DNA of 64,000 bases from Acidicapsa ligni (GTDB lineage: Bacteria; Acidobacteriota; Terriglobia; Terriglobales; Acidobacteriaceae): NCBI RefSeq assembly GCF_025685655.1, contig NZ_JAGSYG010000004.1, positions 1 to 64,000 of the forward strand, written 5' to 3'. Every line of letters starts with the position of its first letter. Position 1 is the stretch's first letter. A model generated the notes under the pieces. The model was not told the DNA's origin, ran no database searches, and saw only the letters and a program-made list of their open reading frames with translations. Of the stretch, positions 35,709-44,791 are shown piece after piece. Position numbers and translations under genes: made by a program.

Positions 35709-36044
35709 CTAAGTGTTGATTGCAGCGCCGAGCAGTCGTTTCAGAGCCTGAACATAGTCGGTTAAAGCTGTGCGGCCCGACGCTGTCATGCGATAGAGAG
35801 TCTGCGGTTTGCGCAGGACGAATTTCTTCTCCATTGCTACATAGCCAGCCTCTTCCAGCTTCAGCAACTGCGCTCCGAGATTGCCATCGGTTGAGCCTGT
35901 CTTTGCGCGCAGCCAGATAAATTCCGCTTCTTCTACTGTCGAGAGCAGGCTCAGCAGGGCGAGTCGCAGCTTTCCGTGGACGATCGGGTTCAGTTCGGGT
36001 AGATCGGTAGCGGACTCCGGTACGGACTCAGGCATGGGCTGCAC
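35709..36044 (-). CDS. winged-helix transcriptional regulator (HTH_34-like)
   Basis: The 111-residue product has a winged-helix DNA-binding domain spanning nearly all of it: NPIVHGKLRLALLSLL (helix 1), EAEFIWLRAKTGSTDGNLGAQLLKLEEAGYV (helix-turn-helix) and FVLRKPQTLYRMTASGRTALTDYV (wing and last helix). This is the MarR/ArsR-like HTH_34 type. Its start overlaps the end of the upstream membrane-protein gene by 17 bases, so the two are co-expressed. A perfect palindrome (36694-36712) in the operon promoter is the likely operator, suggesting autoregulation. Confidence 0.88.
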   Translation of the reverse strand: MQPMPESVPESATDLPELNPIVHGKLRLALLSLLSTVEEAEFIWLRAKTGSTDGNLGAQLLKLEEAGYVAMEKKFVLRKPQTLYRMTASGRTALTDYVQALKRLLGAAINT

Positions 36045-36639
36045 CGGATTTTCTTTGATTGGCCCTTCGCTCGCGAGCTTCAGAGATCATCATGTAGCTC
36101 CCGAAAACAATCTGGCCGAGGAAGATTGCTACCAGGCCAAGGATCGAACTCTGTTTGACGGTACCAAAGCAGGAGAGCGCGGATGCTGTCCACCAGATCA
36201 GGGCGCAGGCAAATTGGGCTTTCCATTTGAGAATGATGCTGGAGATGGCGTTGGCCGCGCCGAGCATGGCTGTCACGACTGCGATGAAGGTTTGGACATC
36301 GATCCGCCTGGCGATACTCGCGCACAGGCAGAAGGTGAAGAGAGAAACTCCGACTCCGATCCAAATGGCGCTGATCGCTCTCCCAATGGTTGTCTCTGGT
36401 TCGCGTCGGCCTTTGAGTGAGGCAATAACCGCCGTCAGGATGCTTGTGCCGATCATCGTCACCGGCCACGCCAGATTACTTTGACCCAAGGCAGACCAGG
36501 CAATGGCGACGTAATAGGCTATTCCCCACAGGACGAAGGTCCATCCCCAGCTTTCGGTTGTCTGGCGGCCTTCTGCGATCATGGCCTCAATGAGGTTGAG
36601 CCTGCTTTTCAATTCCAGATCTTCCATCTTCTCGTTCAT
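36028..36639 (-). CDS. multi-pass membrane protein paired with a winged-helix regulator
   Basis: The 203-residue product starts MNEKMEDLELKSRLNLIEAMIAEGRQT, a charged helix, then has five predicted transmembrane helices (about 31-50, 56-74, 87-111, 117-135, 140-160 or later) and a basic C-terminus. I do not recognise a catalytic motif. Small membrane proteins co-transcribed with HTH_34 regulators recur in Acidobacteria, where they may sense membrane or envelope state. AAGGAG lies just upstream of the ATG. Confidence 0.8.
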   Translation of the reverse strand: MNEKMEDLELKSRLNLIEAMIAEGRQTTESWGWTFVLWGIAYYVAIAWSALGQSNLAWPVTMIGTSILTAVIASLKGRREPETTIGRAISAIWIGVGVSLFTFCLCASIARRIDVQTFIAVVTAMLGAANAISSIILKWKAQFACALIWWTASALSCFGTVKQSSILGLVAIFLGQIVFGSYMMISEARERRANQRKSGAAHA

Positions 36640-36693
36640 TTGAATCTCCTTCGGAAGGCTCGTTTGATTGGCAGAGCGTTCCCCGATAAGGAG

Positions 36694-36723
36694 TACTCTA
36701 TTTTATAGAGTAATAGTAGTCAA
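36694..36723 (-). promoter_or_regulatory. promoter with palindromic operator for the regulator/membrane operon
   Basis: On the minus strand, TTGACT (36723-36718) and TAGAGT (36700-36695) are spaced 17 bases apart. A perfect inverted repeat TACTCTAT-TTT-ATAGAGTA (36694-36712) covers the -10 and the 3' half of the spacer, where a bound repressor would block polymerase. Confidence 0.6.
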
Positions 36724-36755
36724 GAAAAGATTTTGATTGCTTTTACAGCTTTTGA

Positions 36756-37607
36756 TTAGGTGGCGATCCCGGGCTCGGTGCCTTCCAGCGTCAATGGGAT
36801 CAATGGTTCTCCCGGCAGTTCTTCGACGGGAATGGGCGTCATTGCGGTCGAAGAGGGACCGGGCTCATCGCGCCACATCCATACGATCAGCCAGAGCAGC
36901 ACGATAAACCACAGGGCGAAATGCGCATTGTCGATATTGGTCACCAGACGAACGACGTGTTCGTACTGCTCTCGGGTGGTGAGATGTACGTTGCGCTTGA
37001 TGGTGTCCGTGATTCCTTGTACGACAAGTAGCCCGAGCGCGTTGGTGGAGAGGCCGAGGGCAATCTGCTGGGCGTGACTCTTCCATCCAAACCCGAAGCG
37101 AGGGCCGAAGAGGCGCATCAGGATGGCGACCTGAACAGTCAGGAGCGCCAGAAAGAGCTGTCCTTTGAGCGCGGTCAGGACAACGAGCAGTAGCGGAAGT
37201 TGCTGCGGGTCGGCATTGAGCGCCTTCCAGCTAGGCCACGGTCCCCATGCCCACACTGCTGCGATTGAAATCACAAAGGTGATGAGCGTCCATCCCAGCC
37301 AGCCCTTTGGCTTTAGCAGCAAGCCGGCTTTTCCGCTGGAAAATACGCGTCGCGTCAGCTCCACCAGGACGAGGACGCCGATGATGGCGTCGACTGCCAT
37401 AGAGGAGTAGCTCTGCCAGTAAAAGGCGAGAGTCGTGATCTTGCCATGCAGCAGGTGGTCGGCCAGCAGGCGGGTCGTGGAGACTGCAATCGCAGCCGTA
37501 AACCAGGGGAAGCTGCGGATGCGGTCCCGCCCCATGAGAATGATCAGAAGCATGAGGTGCCCGGCCAGAACCAGTGCCCAGAGAATCTCTGGAATTGTTA
37601 AATGCAT
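36756..37607 (-). CDS. multi-pass membrane protein of unknown function
   Basis: The 283-residue product has about seven hydrophobic helices (starting IPEILWALVLAGHLMLLIIL) and a Pro/Glu-rich cytoplasmic tail (VEELPGEPLIPLTLEG). No motif identifies a function. It lies 48 bases upstream of the winged-helix operon promoter on the same strand, so it is probably transcribed independently. Confidence 0.75.
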   Translation of the reverse strand: MHLTIPEILWALVLAGHLMLLIILMGRDRIRSFPWFTAAIAVSTTRLLADHLLHGKITTLAFYWQSYSSMAVDAIIGVLVLVELTRRVFSSGKAGLLLKPKGWLGWTLITFVISIAAVWAWGPWPSWKALNADPQQLPLLLVVLTALKGQLFLALLTVQVAILMRLFGPRFGFGWKSHAQQIALGLSTNALGLLVVQGITDTIKRNVHLTTREQYEHVVRLVTNIDNAHFALWFIVLLWLIVWMWRDEPGPSSTAMTPIPVEELPGEPLIPLTLEGTEPGIAT

Positions 37608-37752
37608 GGAAATCCTTCACTTCTTCCGGATTCGCAGGCAAAAGCCAGCTTCCGGAGCGCAAGCCCAAGTATCGCAGCGTCAATGGGCGGGTTGTATGTC
37701 AATCGGACCAAGCGGAACTTGTATGGGGCTAAACGGGAAGGGAAGCAAAATA

Positions 37753-37829
37753 TGGTGCACCCGGCAAGATTCGAACTTGCGACCTAACGCTTCGGAGGCG
37801 TTCGCTCTATCCAGCTGAGCTACGGGTGC
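37753..37829 (-). tRNA. tRNA-Arg (anticodon CCG)
   Basis: On the minus strand the acceptor stem GCACCCG pairs with CGGGTGC. The D arm GCTCAGCTGGATAGAGC, anticodon stem AACGC/GCGTT with loop CTCCGAA (anticodon CCG) and T arm GCAAG-TTCGAAT-CTTGC are all standard. Discriminator A and an encoded CCA (37753-37755) complete it. Confidence 0.97.
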
Positions 37830-37876
37830 GCTCTTTGTAAGAATACTCCATTTTAGGTGGAAATTCGCAACAGTCG

Positions 37877-38884
37877 TCAATGCGATGCTGGGGCAGGGGC
37901 GCGATGCTTCCAGATGGGAAGCAGGTCGCTGGCTGCAAGATGTGCGGCTACCCAGAAAGTGAACCATTCCAGACCTATTACCGGCGTGAGCCAACCTAAG
38001 CTGGGCAGCCATGCCACGGCATAGCCGACGCAGAGGAATACCACGTTCATCGTGACTATCCAGCCAATTTGCAACCAGCGGTCGGTACGCCTGTATCCAT
38101 TGCCATAAGAATAACTGCCAAGGTAGTGGAAGAAGCTTGCCCCTGCGACATGGAAGACATAAACGCCGACCTGAAAGGCCGGGTGCATGTATTTGCCGTA
38201 GGTCCCCCAGACGAAGGCTTCGCCATCGAAGAACAATGCCAACATCGGGAGGAATGAAGTTCCTTGCGCGAGTTGTTGCCAGCCACCCGTGAGCAGTGTT
38301 GCCAGTCCGAGAGCTACGCAGCCAAGAAAGAGAAGCCAATGGCGGCTTTGAATACCCGCAACATTGAAAAGGACGAGAGTAAGCCATGCAAAAGCCGCCA
38401 CTGGTTGCCACGAAGCAAAGCGTTTCTCACGGAAGCGGGCTTTGGCCTGCGAGCCTGCGAAAAAAAGCTCGGCTTTGACGAAGTGAGCAATAAACCAGAT
38501 CCAGACCAATGCGCTGAAGAGAGCAACCCCAAGCAGCGAGCGAACGGAGGCGAGAATGCCAAATGAAATTACAACAGAGATCCAGAAACCGTAATGCCGG
38601 GATTTGGGCAGGCGTGCTGTGCCTCGGAATTGCCCTCTCCATGCATAAAAGAAATGGGCCCAACCGGCGAAGACTGTCAGCGAATAGAGGTTTAGGACTT
38701 CAGGAGCGATTGAACCATGCCAGAGGCCGGGTGGCGAGGCGGGCGCCAGCGGGAATGGCAGAGCGTAGCCGATGCCGAGAAAGAAAAACGTAAGCGCCAG
38801 AGCTAACCAGGGGCGGCTTCCCGAACTGTTCGATCCAGTGGGAAGGGCAGGGGTTTGTGTCTGGGTGAGGCCGTCAGTTCCCAT
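37877..38884 (-). CDS. multi-pass membrane protein of unknown function
   Basis: The 335-residue product has a Ser/Thr/Gly-rich start (1-25) and about nine hydrophobic segments rich in Trp, Phe and His (SWQPVAAFAWLTLVLFNVAG; WGTYGKYMHPAFQVGVYVFHVAG). Conserved-looking His residues inside membrane segments could bind a cofactor, but I do not recognise the family. It is read away from the DUF2911 gene with a 71-base gap. Confidence 0.75.
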   Translation of the reverse strand: MGTDGLTQTQTPALPTGSNSSGSRPWLALALTFFFLGIGYALPFPLAPASPPGLWHGSIAPEVLNLYSLTVFAGWAHFFYAWRGQFRGTARLPKSRHYGFWISVVISFGILASVRSLLGVALFSALVWIWFIAHFVKAELFFAGSQAKARFREKRFASWQPVAAFAWLTLVLFNVAGIQSRHWLLFLGCVALGLATLLTGGWQQLAQGTSFLPMLALFFDGEAFVWGTYGKYMHPAFQVGVYVFHVAGASFFHYLGSYSYGNGYRRTDRWLQIGWIVTMNVVFLCVGYAVAWLPSLGWLTPVIGLEWFTFWVAAHLAASDLLPIWKHRAPAPASH

Positions 38885-38955
38885 GGTATGCGGGGATTGT
38901 ATCGGAATTAACCCCGGGTTATCTTGCTTTGCTACACTCTGGCCTGAGGTGTTCT

Positions 38956-39528
38956 ATGCGTTTGCCATCGATTCCCACATTCTGTTGTCTCGTTGTCATT
39001 GCAGTTGGCTCGTTCCATACCGCTTTTGCTCAGACTGCTCCTGCGCAGGGCAGCACCGATGCGCCCAAGCCCAAGTATGTAAGCCAGCCGGCGAAGGCTG
39101 ACGTGATCCTGCCTAACGCGACCATTACGGTTGATTACAGTGCGCCTTCCGCACATGGCCGTACCGTCTTCGGCGGTCTGGTGCCCTACGGTGAAGTCTG
39201 GCGTACTGGCGCCAACGCGGCCACCACGCTCAAGACGACCGGAACCCTGCAGATTGGCGGTCTGACCCTTCCTACGGGCACTTATACGCTCTACAGCCTT
39301 CCTTCGCAGGATGGTTGGAAGCTGGTGGTGAACAAGCAGACGGGTCAATGGGGAACGGTCTATGACAAGTCTCAGGATCTTGGCCGCGTGGCTATGGAGA
39401 CGGGATCGAACTCCATGCCGGTTGAGACGTTCGTCATCGATTTTGAAAAGACTGTAGGGCAGACGACAGAGCTGCACCTCAAATGGGCTGGCGTGGACGC
39501 ATCCGTCCAGATTACTGCCCAGAAGTAA
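38956..39528 (+). CDS. secreted DUF2911 family protein
   Basis: The 190-residue product starts MRLPSIPTFCCLVVIAVGSF at 38956, with GAGGTG upstream and a signal peptide ending near AFAQ. The mature part is the DUF2911 domain: DYSAPSAHGRTVFGGLVPYGEVWRTGANAATTL and TGTYTLYSLPSQDGWKLVVNKQTGQWG. This beta-rich domain is widespread in Bacteroidetes and Acidobacteria; its role is unknown. An upstream ATG at 38929 would put nine polar residues ahead of the signal. Confidence 0.9.
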   Translation: MRLPSIPTFCCLVVIAVGSFHTAFAQTAPAQGSTDAPKPKYVSQPAKADVILPNATITVDYSAPSAHGRTVFGGLVPYGEVWRTGANAATTLKTTGTLQIGGLTLPTGTYTLYSLPSQDGWKLVVNKQTGQWGTVYDKSQDLGRVAMETGSNSMPVETFVIDFEKTVGQTTELHLKWAGVDASVQITAQK

Positions 39529-39811
39529 TGCCGGGCTGCGCCGCGTGGGCGTCCTGCTCCCGGCGCAGCTCCAGGTTTTTCATTACCGACTGGATCAGTT
39601 CCTTTGCACCCTCGATACCTGCCAGGACCGCTTGCAGGTCCAGACGAGGTTTTGAAGGGTTGCGGTTGGAAACGCAATAAACACCGTGCTGCCCGGTGAG
39701 AATGAGCGAGTCGGTCAGCAGGTCTAGGGCTACAGCCAGCCGTCCGCGCTCGGCGCCCATCATGAATTCGTAGTGCTCCAGTTCGTTGTGTTTTTCGTCA
39801 AAGATATTCAT
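39512..39811 (-). CDS. small hypothetical helical protein
   Basis: The 99-residue product is mostly helical (MNIFDEKHNELEHYEFMMGAERGRLAVALDLLTDSLI; AVLAGIEGAKELIQSVMKNLELRREQDAH). AGGAG lies 12 bases upstream of the ATG. Its last 17 bases overlap the end of the convergent DUF2911 gene. I do not recognise the family; the length and regular helices suggest a small regulator or chaperone-like protein. Confidence 0.6.
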   Translation of the reverse strand: MNIFDEKHNELEHYEFMMGAERGRLAVALDLLTDSLILTGQHGVYCVSNRNPSKPRLDLQAVLAGIEGAKELIQSVMKNLELRREQDAHAAQPGITSGQ

Positions 39812-39937
39812 CCGGTCTTTCTGCTCCTCATCCTTACTCTGCGTCTGTTGGCGCTGCTTATGTTGGATACTTCAGGGCGCTGCTTCGCTTCAACCTGCAA
39901 CGGTCTTTGCAGATCCCTGATGGTTAAAGCCCGGCAA

Positions 39938-40327
39938 TTAAAGCTTTCCGTGATCAAAGCTCTCTCGCGCCTTCACCACTTGCTCATAGTGCTTTTCCAC
40001 CCAGATCCATACTCCGCAGAATGCTTCTCCGAGACTGAGCCCGATCGGAGTCAGCCTGTATTCAACTTTTGGCGGGATGACTGGGTGGATCGTCCGAATG
40101 AGCAATCCGTCGCGCTCCATCTGGCGAAGCGTCTTGGTCAACATCTTCTGGCTCACTTCGGGGATCAGGTCCGAGATTCGAGTGAAACGCAGTTCCCCGC
40201 GCTCGGCAAGGGTATCGAGCACGAGCATCGTCCACTTGTCGGCAACGCGGCCAATGATTTCGCCGACGAGCGCCTCGATTTTCGGGTCGGGTTTCCATGT
40301 CAGGTCGGGCAATTGCTGCGTAGCCAA
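39938..40327 (-). CDS. HxlR family transcriptional regulator
   Basis: The 129-residue HxlR-type winged helix shows VADKWTMLVLDTLAERGELRFTRISDLIPEVSQKMLTKTLRQMERDGLLIR, the family hallmark, and the wing VEYRLTPIGLSLG. It starts at TTG (40327) with GAGGAGAG upstream. It is divergent from an SDR gene, with a GTAAGTA/TACTTAC inverted repeat in the shared spacer, the usual layout for regulation of the neighbouring reductase and of itself. Confidence 0.93.
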   Translation of the reverse strand: MATQQLPDLTWKPDPKIEALVGEIIGRVADKWTMLVLDTLAERGELRFTRISDLIPEVSQKMLTKTLRQMERDGLLIRTIHPVIPPKVEYRLTPIGLSLGEAFCGVWIWVEKHYEQVVKARESFDHGKL

Positions 40328-40344
40328 GGTTTACTCTCCTCTTG

Positions 40345-40375
40345 GTAAGTATAGATCAAAAAGGTGCCTACTTAC
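40345..40375. promoter_or_regulatory. HxlR operator candidate
   Basis: GTAAGTA (40345-40351) and TACTTAC (40369-40375) form a perfect 7-bp inverted repeat spaced by 17 bases, just upstream of the HxlR gene and within the divergent spacer. HxlR-family operators often contain such TAC/GTA half-sites. Confidence 0.6.
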
Positions 40376-40484
40376 AAAAAGAGAGCGTTGGTTCTAATAT
40401 GAAAATCGACCCCGGGCGCGGGAGTGAAAGCGATCTATCAACACACGAATCAATACCTGAACCAACGCACGAAAGGAAACGGCA

Positions 40485-41237
40485 ATGAATATTCAAGGCA
40501 ACACGATTCTGATTACGGGTGGCGGTTCCGGCATTGGCCGAGGGCTGGCTGAAGCGCTTCAAAAGCAAGGCAACAAGATCATCATCGCGGGGCGGCGCGA
40601 ATCGGTATTGCAGGAGACAGCCAAGGCCAATCCGGGCATGGAATACGCTGTCCTCGACACGTCCAATGCCGGAAGCATCCAGGCAGCCGCGGCGAAGCTC
40701 ACGAGCCAATATCCTGACCTGAATGTGGTGATCAACAACGCGGGAGTGCAGCGCGTGATCGACTTCGCCGCAGGCTACGACGATGCCGCCGCACAGGAAG
40801 AGATCAGCACCAATATCAGCGGCGTACTGCGTATGGCAGCGGCTTTTCTGCCGCATCTCAGGACGAAGGCTTCGGCGACAATCGTGAATATATCGTCGGG
40901 GCTGGCGTTTGTGCCGATGGCGCGCTATCCGGTTTACTCCGCTACGAAGGCGTTTGTGCACTCGTTCAGCATGAGCTTGCGTCTGCAACTCAAGGACACA
41001 TCTGTGCGCGTTGTGGAACTGGCCCCGCCGTGGGTAGGCACAGACCTGGATGCATCGCATCCGGAGCGAGCTGCGCATGAGGGGATGAGCCCGATGCCGT
41101 TGCCAGCGTTTATCAACGCGGCGATGGAAGAGTTGGCTTCCGATGAGGATGAGCTGAAGGTGGCAGGGGCTAAGTTTCTATATGCTGGCGGCGTTAGTGA
41201 GAAGCAGATAGCTACCTTTGCGCAGATTAATCATTGA
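40485..41237 (+). CDS. SDR family oxidoreductase (DltE-like)
   Basis: The 250-residue classical short-chain dehydrogenase has the cofactor motif TGGGSGIG (11-18), NNAG (84-87), catalytic Ser near 137 and YSATK (Y151, K155). R37-R38 in AGRRES suggest NADP(H) preference. The sequence is close to the DltE/YciK type often placed next to HxlR regulators, where it may reduce reactive carbonyls or quinones. The substrate is unknown. AAAGGAAACGGCA precedes the ATG. Confidence 0.93.
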   Translation: MNIQGNTILITGGGSGIGRGLAEALQKQGNKIIIAGRRESVLQETAKANPGMEYAVLDTSNAGSIQAAAAKLTSQYPDLNVVINNAGVQRVIDFAAGYDDAAAQEEISTNISGVLRMAAAFLPHLRTKASATIVNISSGLAFVPMARYPVYSATKAFVHSFSMSLRLQLKDTSVRVVELAPPWVGTDLDASHPERAAHEGMSPMPLPAFINAAMEELASDEDELKVAGAKFLYAGGVSEKQIATFAQINH

Positions 41238-41279
41238 TTCAGAGAGATCACTGAAGCGATGCGTCTTTCAAACTGAAGG

Positions 41280-41338
41280 TGCTCCAATTTACCCGGTACC
41301 CGTCAAGGTATTCGTGCCGGGGGTGGAGCATTTTTTTT
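41280..41338 (+). terminator. terminator after the SDR gene
   Basis: TGCTCCA (41280-41286) pairs with TGGAGCA (41324-41330), with an inner CCCGG/CCGGG pairing, followed directly by eight T's (41331-41338). Confidence 0.8.
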
Positions 41339-41429
41339 GGGGGCGGTTTTCTCGCTCTAGCTTTCCTGCCTGTCCTTTTGATTGCTGCTGGCCTATGATT
41401 TTCGTGCAGGCCATGCGATCGAGGTAGGG

Positions 41430-41675
41430 ATGCAGCGATACAGAAATTTCAGCGGCACATCTGGTGTGCGGGCGTTCGAGATTGGCAACGACTGGATTCT
41501 GATCGAGTACGCACGCGGTGGACGATATCTCTATAACTATGAATCCGCCGGGGGCGCAAACATTGAACAGATGAAGCAACTGGCGCTGAAGGGTAGCCAT
41601 TTGAATGCGTTCATCAATCGGACGCCAGCTATCCGACGCGGGTATATAAAAGTTGACGAACAGCATCCCGGCTGA
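41430..41675 (+). CDS. small conserved hypothetical protein
   Basis: The 81-residue product starts MQRYRNFSGTSGVRAFEIGND at 41430, with GAGGTAGGG just upstream. The pattern of an alternating beta-sheet part (DWILIEYARGGRYLYNYES) and a final ALKGSHLNAFINRTPAIRRGY recalls small KTSC-type domains, but the match is weak. It stands alone between two terminators. Confidence 0.55.
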   Translation: MQRYRNFSGTSGVRAFEIGNDWILIEYARGGRYLYNYESAGGANIEQMKQLALKGSHLNAFINRTPAIRRGYIKVDEQHPG

Positions 41676-41682
41676 AGATAGA

Positions 41683-41724
41683 AGCGGGTGCGAATTCTCA
41701 GAATTCGCACCCGCTGGTTTTGTT
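41683..41724. terminator. terminator between the small protein gene and gcvPB
   Basis: AGCGGGTGCGAATTCT (41683-41698) and AGAATTCGCACCCGCT (41700-41715) are perfect complements separated by one base. GGTTTTGTTG follows on the plus strand. It separates two convergent genes. Confidence 0.75.
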
Positions 41725-41753
41725 GCAATCGATAGTTAGACTGATTAGATGGG

Positions 41754-43283
41754 CTAGATGTTTGAAGGCTTCCAGCGCAGTATGGGCTTTCTCGCTGCTG
41801 TTACTTCATCCAGACGAGAAACCCGGGTCGAATGCGGGGCATTCTTCACCAGCTCAGGATTGCTATCGACCTCAGCGGCAATGGCCCGCATGGCGTTGAT
41901 GAACAGATCGAGCTCTTCTTTGGATTCGCTCTCGGTGGGCTCGATCATCAGAGCACCGGAAACGATCATGGGGAAGGAAACCGTGTACGGATGGAAGCCA
42001 TAGTCGATCAGGCGCTTGGCGATGTCTCCGGTGCGAATGCCCTTGGCTGCCTGCCGCTTATCGCTGAAGACTACCTCGTGCATCGACGCGGTGGTGTACG
42101 GCAGTTCGTATAAGCCCTGCAGCCCGGAGCGGATGTAGTTGGCGTTGAGCACGGCATCTTCGGTTGTCTGGCGCAGGCCATCCGGACCATTGGCCATGAT
42201 GTAAGCCAACGCACGGATGAACATGCCGTAGTTGCCGTAGAAGGCGCGTACGCGTCCCACGGACTGCGGACGATCGAAGTTCCAGCCCAGTTTGCCGTCA
42301 CCTTTGCGAGCCAGCACAGGCGTCGGCAGGAATGGCTCAAGAATCGCCTTGCACGCTACCGGGCCAGATCCGGGACCACCGCCGCCATGAGGCGTGGAGA
42401 AGGTTTTGTGCAGGTTGAGGTGCATCACGTCCACGCCAAAGTCGCCGGGACGAGCCTTGCCGACCAGGGCGTTCATGTTTGCGCCATCCATGTAGAGCAG
42501 TGCGCCCTTGGCATGGAGGATGTCAGCGATCTTGTGAATCTCGCTCTCGAAGACGCCGATGGTCGAGGGATTGGTGAGCATCAGCGCAGCAGTGTTTTCA
42601 TCGACGATGCGCTCCAACTCTTCGATGTCGATTCCGCCCAGCGCATTTGACTTGATGTTCTGCACTTCGTAGCCGCAGATTGCAGCGGTTGCCGGGTTAG
42701 TTCCATGCGCGGAGTCAGGGATGAGCACCTTGCGGCGAGCATTGCCCCTGGACTCGTGATAGGCGCGAACCAGCAGAATTCCGGTGAATTCCCCATGCGC
42801 TCCAGCGGCGGGCTGCATGGTGATGGAGTCCATGCCGGTGATCTCAATCAGGCATTGCTCCAGCAGAGAAACGATCTCAAGCGAACCCTGCGCCAGCGAT
42901 TCCGGCTGATAGGGATGCGCTTCGGCGAGACCCTCAATGCGGGCAACCAGCTCGTTCACGCGCGGGTTGTACTTCATCGTGCAGGAGCCGAGCGGATACA
43001 TGCCGAGGTCGATGGCATAGTTCCATGTTGAGAGCCGCGTAAAGTGGCGAATGATCTCGATCTCACTCAGCTCGGGTAGATTGCCTGTGCTTTCGCGATG
43101 CAGATTGCCCAGCAATACCGCGGGGTCAACCTCCGGCACGTCGAGAGGAGGCATCTTGTAAGCCCGCTTGCCTGGCGAGGACTTCTCGAAGATCAGGCCT
43201 TCGTTTTGTGTCTGATGTGCGCGGACCTTGCCGGTCGTAACGCGCGGTGTTGCGGCAGATTTTACTGCGATATCGGTTGCCAT
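41754..43283 (-). CDS. gcvPB: glycine dehydrogenase (decarboxylating), subunit 2
   Basis: The 509-residue product is the C-terminal half of P-protein. The PLP lysine is K293 in LHKTFSTPHGGGGPGSGP, and the cofactor-site sequences DSAHGTNPATAAICGY and DGANMNALVG are present. The first 50 residues are a less conserved extension with KMPPLDVPEVDPAVLLG. With GcvPA it decarboxylates glycine and passes the aminomethyl group to lipoyl-GcvH. It follows gcvPA by 18 bases and is the last gene of the cluster. Confidence 0.97.
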   Translation of the reverse strand: MATDIAVKSAATPRVTTGKVRAHQTQNEGLIFEKSSPGKRAYKMPPLDVPEVDPAVLLGNLHRESTGNLPELSEIEIIRHFTRLSTWNYAIDLGMYPLGSCTMKYNPRVNELVARIEGLAEAHPYQPESLAQGSLEIVSLLEQCLIEITGMDSITMQPAAGAHGEFTGILLVRAYHESRGNARRKVLIPDSAHGTNPATAAICGYEVQNIKSNALGGIDIEELERIVDENTAALMLTNPSTIGVFESEIHKIADILHAKGALLYMDGANMNALVGKARPGDFGVDVMHLNLHKTFSTPHGGGGPGSGPVACKAILEPFLPTPVLARKGDGKLGWNFDRPQSVGRVRAFYGNYGMFIRALAYIMANGPDGLRQTTEDAVLNANYIRSGLQGLYELPYTTASMHEVVFSDKRQAAKGIRTGDIAKRLIDYGFHPYTVSFPMIVSGALMIEPTESESKEELDLFINAMRAIAAEVDSNPELVKNAPHSTRVSRLDEVTAARKPILRWKPSNI

Positions 43284-43301
43284 GTTCCTATGCCTCTGTT
43301 C

Positions 43302-44651
43302 CTAAACCGTGACGGCTGCGCTGGTCAGAACTCCAGCAGCGGCTTCAATCTGTTCGCGTGTGTTGAGCTCGGTAGCGCACCATAGCGTGGCATTGCCCAG
43401 TTCGGGATACCACCTGGCCAGGTCGAGTCCGCCGACAATCTTCTGATCCAGCAGACGCGCATTCAAAGCCGTCGGCGTTTCAGTCGTTTGCAGGATGAAC
43501 TCGTGGAAACGCGGGCTGCCTGGGAACAGCAACTTCGCCCCGATATGGGCGGAGAGTGTTTTGGCTGCAAAATCGGTCTTGGCCAGGTTGTGGGTCGCCA
43601 GCTCGCGAATGCCTTCCTTGCCGTACACGGTGAGGAAAATCGTCGCCATCAGGGCTACCAGCGCCTGGTTGGTGCAGATGTTGGATGTGGCCTTTTCACG
43701 GCGAATATGCTGCTCGCGGGTGGAGAGTGTCAGCACAAATCCGCGATTGCCGTCGGCGTCTTTCGTCTCTCCGGCAAGACGGCCCGGCATCTGGCGCAGA
43801 TAATTTTCCTTGGTCGCAATCACGCCGCAGAATGGGCCGCCGTAGCTGAGCGCCACGCCAAACGACTGCGCTTCCATCGAAACGATATCTGCTTCGACAG
43901 GGGGCTTTACGACGCCGAGCGAGATAGCCTCGGCAATCGACACGATCAGCAAAGCGCCCTTGGCATGAGCCAGATCGGCAATGGCTGGAATGTCTTCGAT
44001 AACGCCAAAGAAGTTGGGTGATTGCACCAGCACGCAGGCTGTCTCTGAAGTAATTGCTGCATCCAGCGCTTCGAGGTCTACGCGGCCTGTTACGGCGTCG
44101 TAGCCGACCAGAGACGTTGGCAGACCCTGATGTTGCGCATAGGTCGCCATCACTTCGCGATATTCGGGATGCACGGTTGCGGCAACCACGGAGTTTGAAC
44201 GGCCAGTGATGCGGGAGGCCATCATTACCGCTTCCGCGGCACCGGTCGATCCGTCATACATGCTGGCGTTGGCCACGTCCATGCCGGTCAACTCGCAGAT
44301 CATCGTCTGAAACTCGAAGATAGCCTGCAAGGTGCCCTGCGTGATCTCAGCCTGATAAGGCGTGTAGCTGGTCAGAAACTCACCGCGCTGCACCAGCGAA
44401 TCGATCACCACAGGCTTGTAGTGCCGGTAGCAGCCCGCGCCGAGAAAGCTGGCGTAGCCGACGGCATTCTGCGAACCGGCCTTGCGGAAATAATCGATGA
44501 TTTCGCTCTCTGCGAACTGGCGCGGCACGTTGAGGTCGCGCTCCAGACGGTACTCCGCAGGAATCACCGTAAACAGATCATTGATCGACTGGGCGCCGAT
44601 CTGGCCGAGCATTTCAACACGCTCAGCGGGGGATTTAGGCAAATAACGCAT
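43302..44651 (-). CDS. gcvPA: glycine dehydrogenase (decarboxylating), subunit 1
   Basis: The 449-residue product is the N-terminal half of P-protein, as in organisms with a split GcvP. It starts [19 protein letters not shown] at 44651, chosen because CAGGAG lies 12 bases upstream; a TTG at 44663 would leave no spacing. It shows [37 protein letters not shown] and the [11 protein letters not shown] region typical of the family. It partners GcvPB in the glycine cleavage system. Confidence 0.96.
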   Translation of the reverse strand: MRYLPKSPAERVEMLGQIGAQSINDLFTVIPAEYRLERDLNVPRQFAESEIIDYFRKAGSQNAVGYASFLGAGCYRHYKPVVIDSLVQRGEFLTSYTPYQAEITQGTLQAIFEFQTMICELTGMDVANASMYDGSTGAAEAVMMASRITGRSNSVVAATVHPEYREVMATYAQHQGLPTSLVGYDAVTGRVDLEALDAAITSETACVLVQSPNFFGVIEDIPAIADLAHAKGALLIVSIAEAISLGVVKPPVEADIVSMEAQSFGVALSYGGPFCGVIATKENYLRQMPGRLAGETKDADGNRGFVLTLSTREQHIRREKATSNICTNQALVALMATIFLTVYGKEGIRELATHNLAKTDFAAKTLSAHIGAKLLFPGSPRFHEFILQTTETPTALNARLLDQKIVGGLDLARWYPELGNATLWCATELNTREQIEAAAGVLTSAAVTV

Positions 44652-44671
44652 GTTTAGTTCCAACTCCTGAC

Positions 44672-44692
44672 CTTTAGCGTTTAGCTAAAAGC
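44672..44692 (-). repeat. GCTNNNN heptad repeats upstream of gcvPA
   Basis: Read on the minus strand, GCTTTTA, GCTAAAC and GCTAAAG follow one another without gaps, just before the gcvPA ribosome-binding site. They share the GCT-headed period of seven with the nusG-rplK cluster. Confidence 0.55.
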
Positions 44693-44791
44693 CTCATTTC
44701 CTGCTTGTTGCGGATTGAGTCCAAGACTCGGCTCCAGAAAGCCCGCTTCAGCCTTAGCAAAAAGCTGTTGCCAGAGGCTAAAGGCGGCTTT

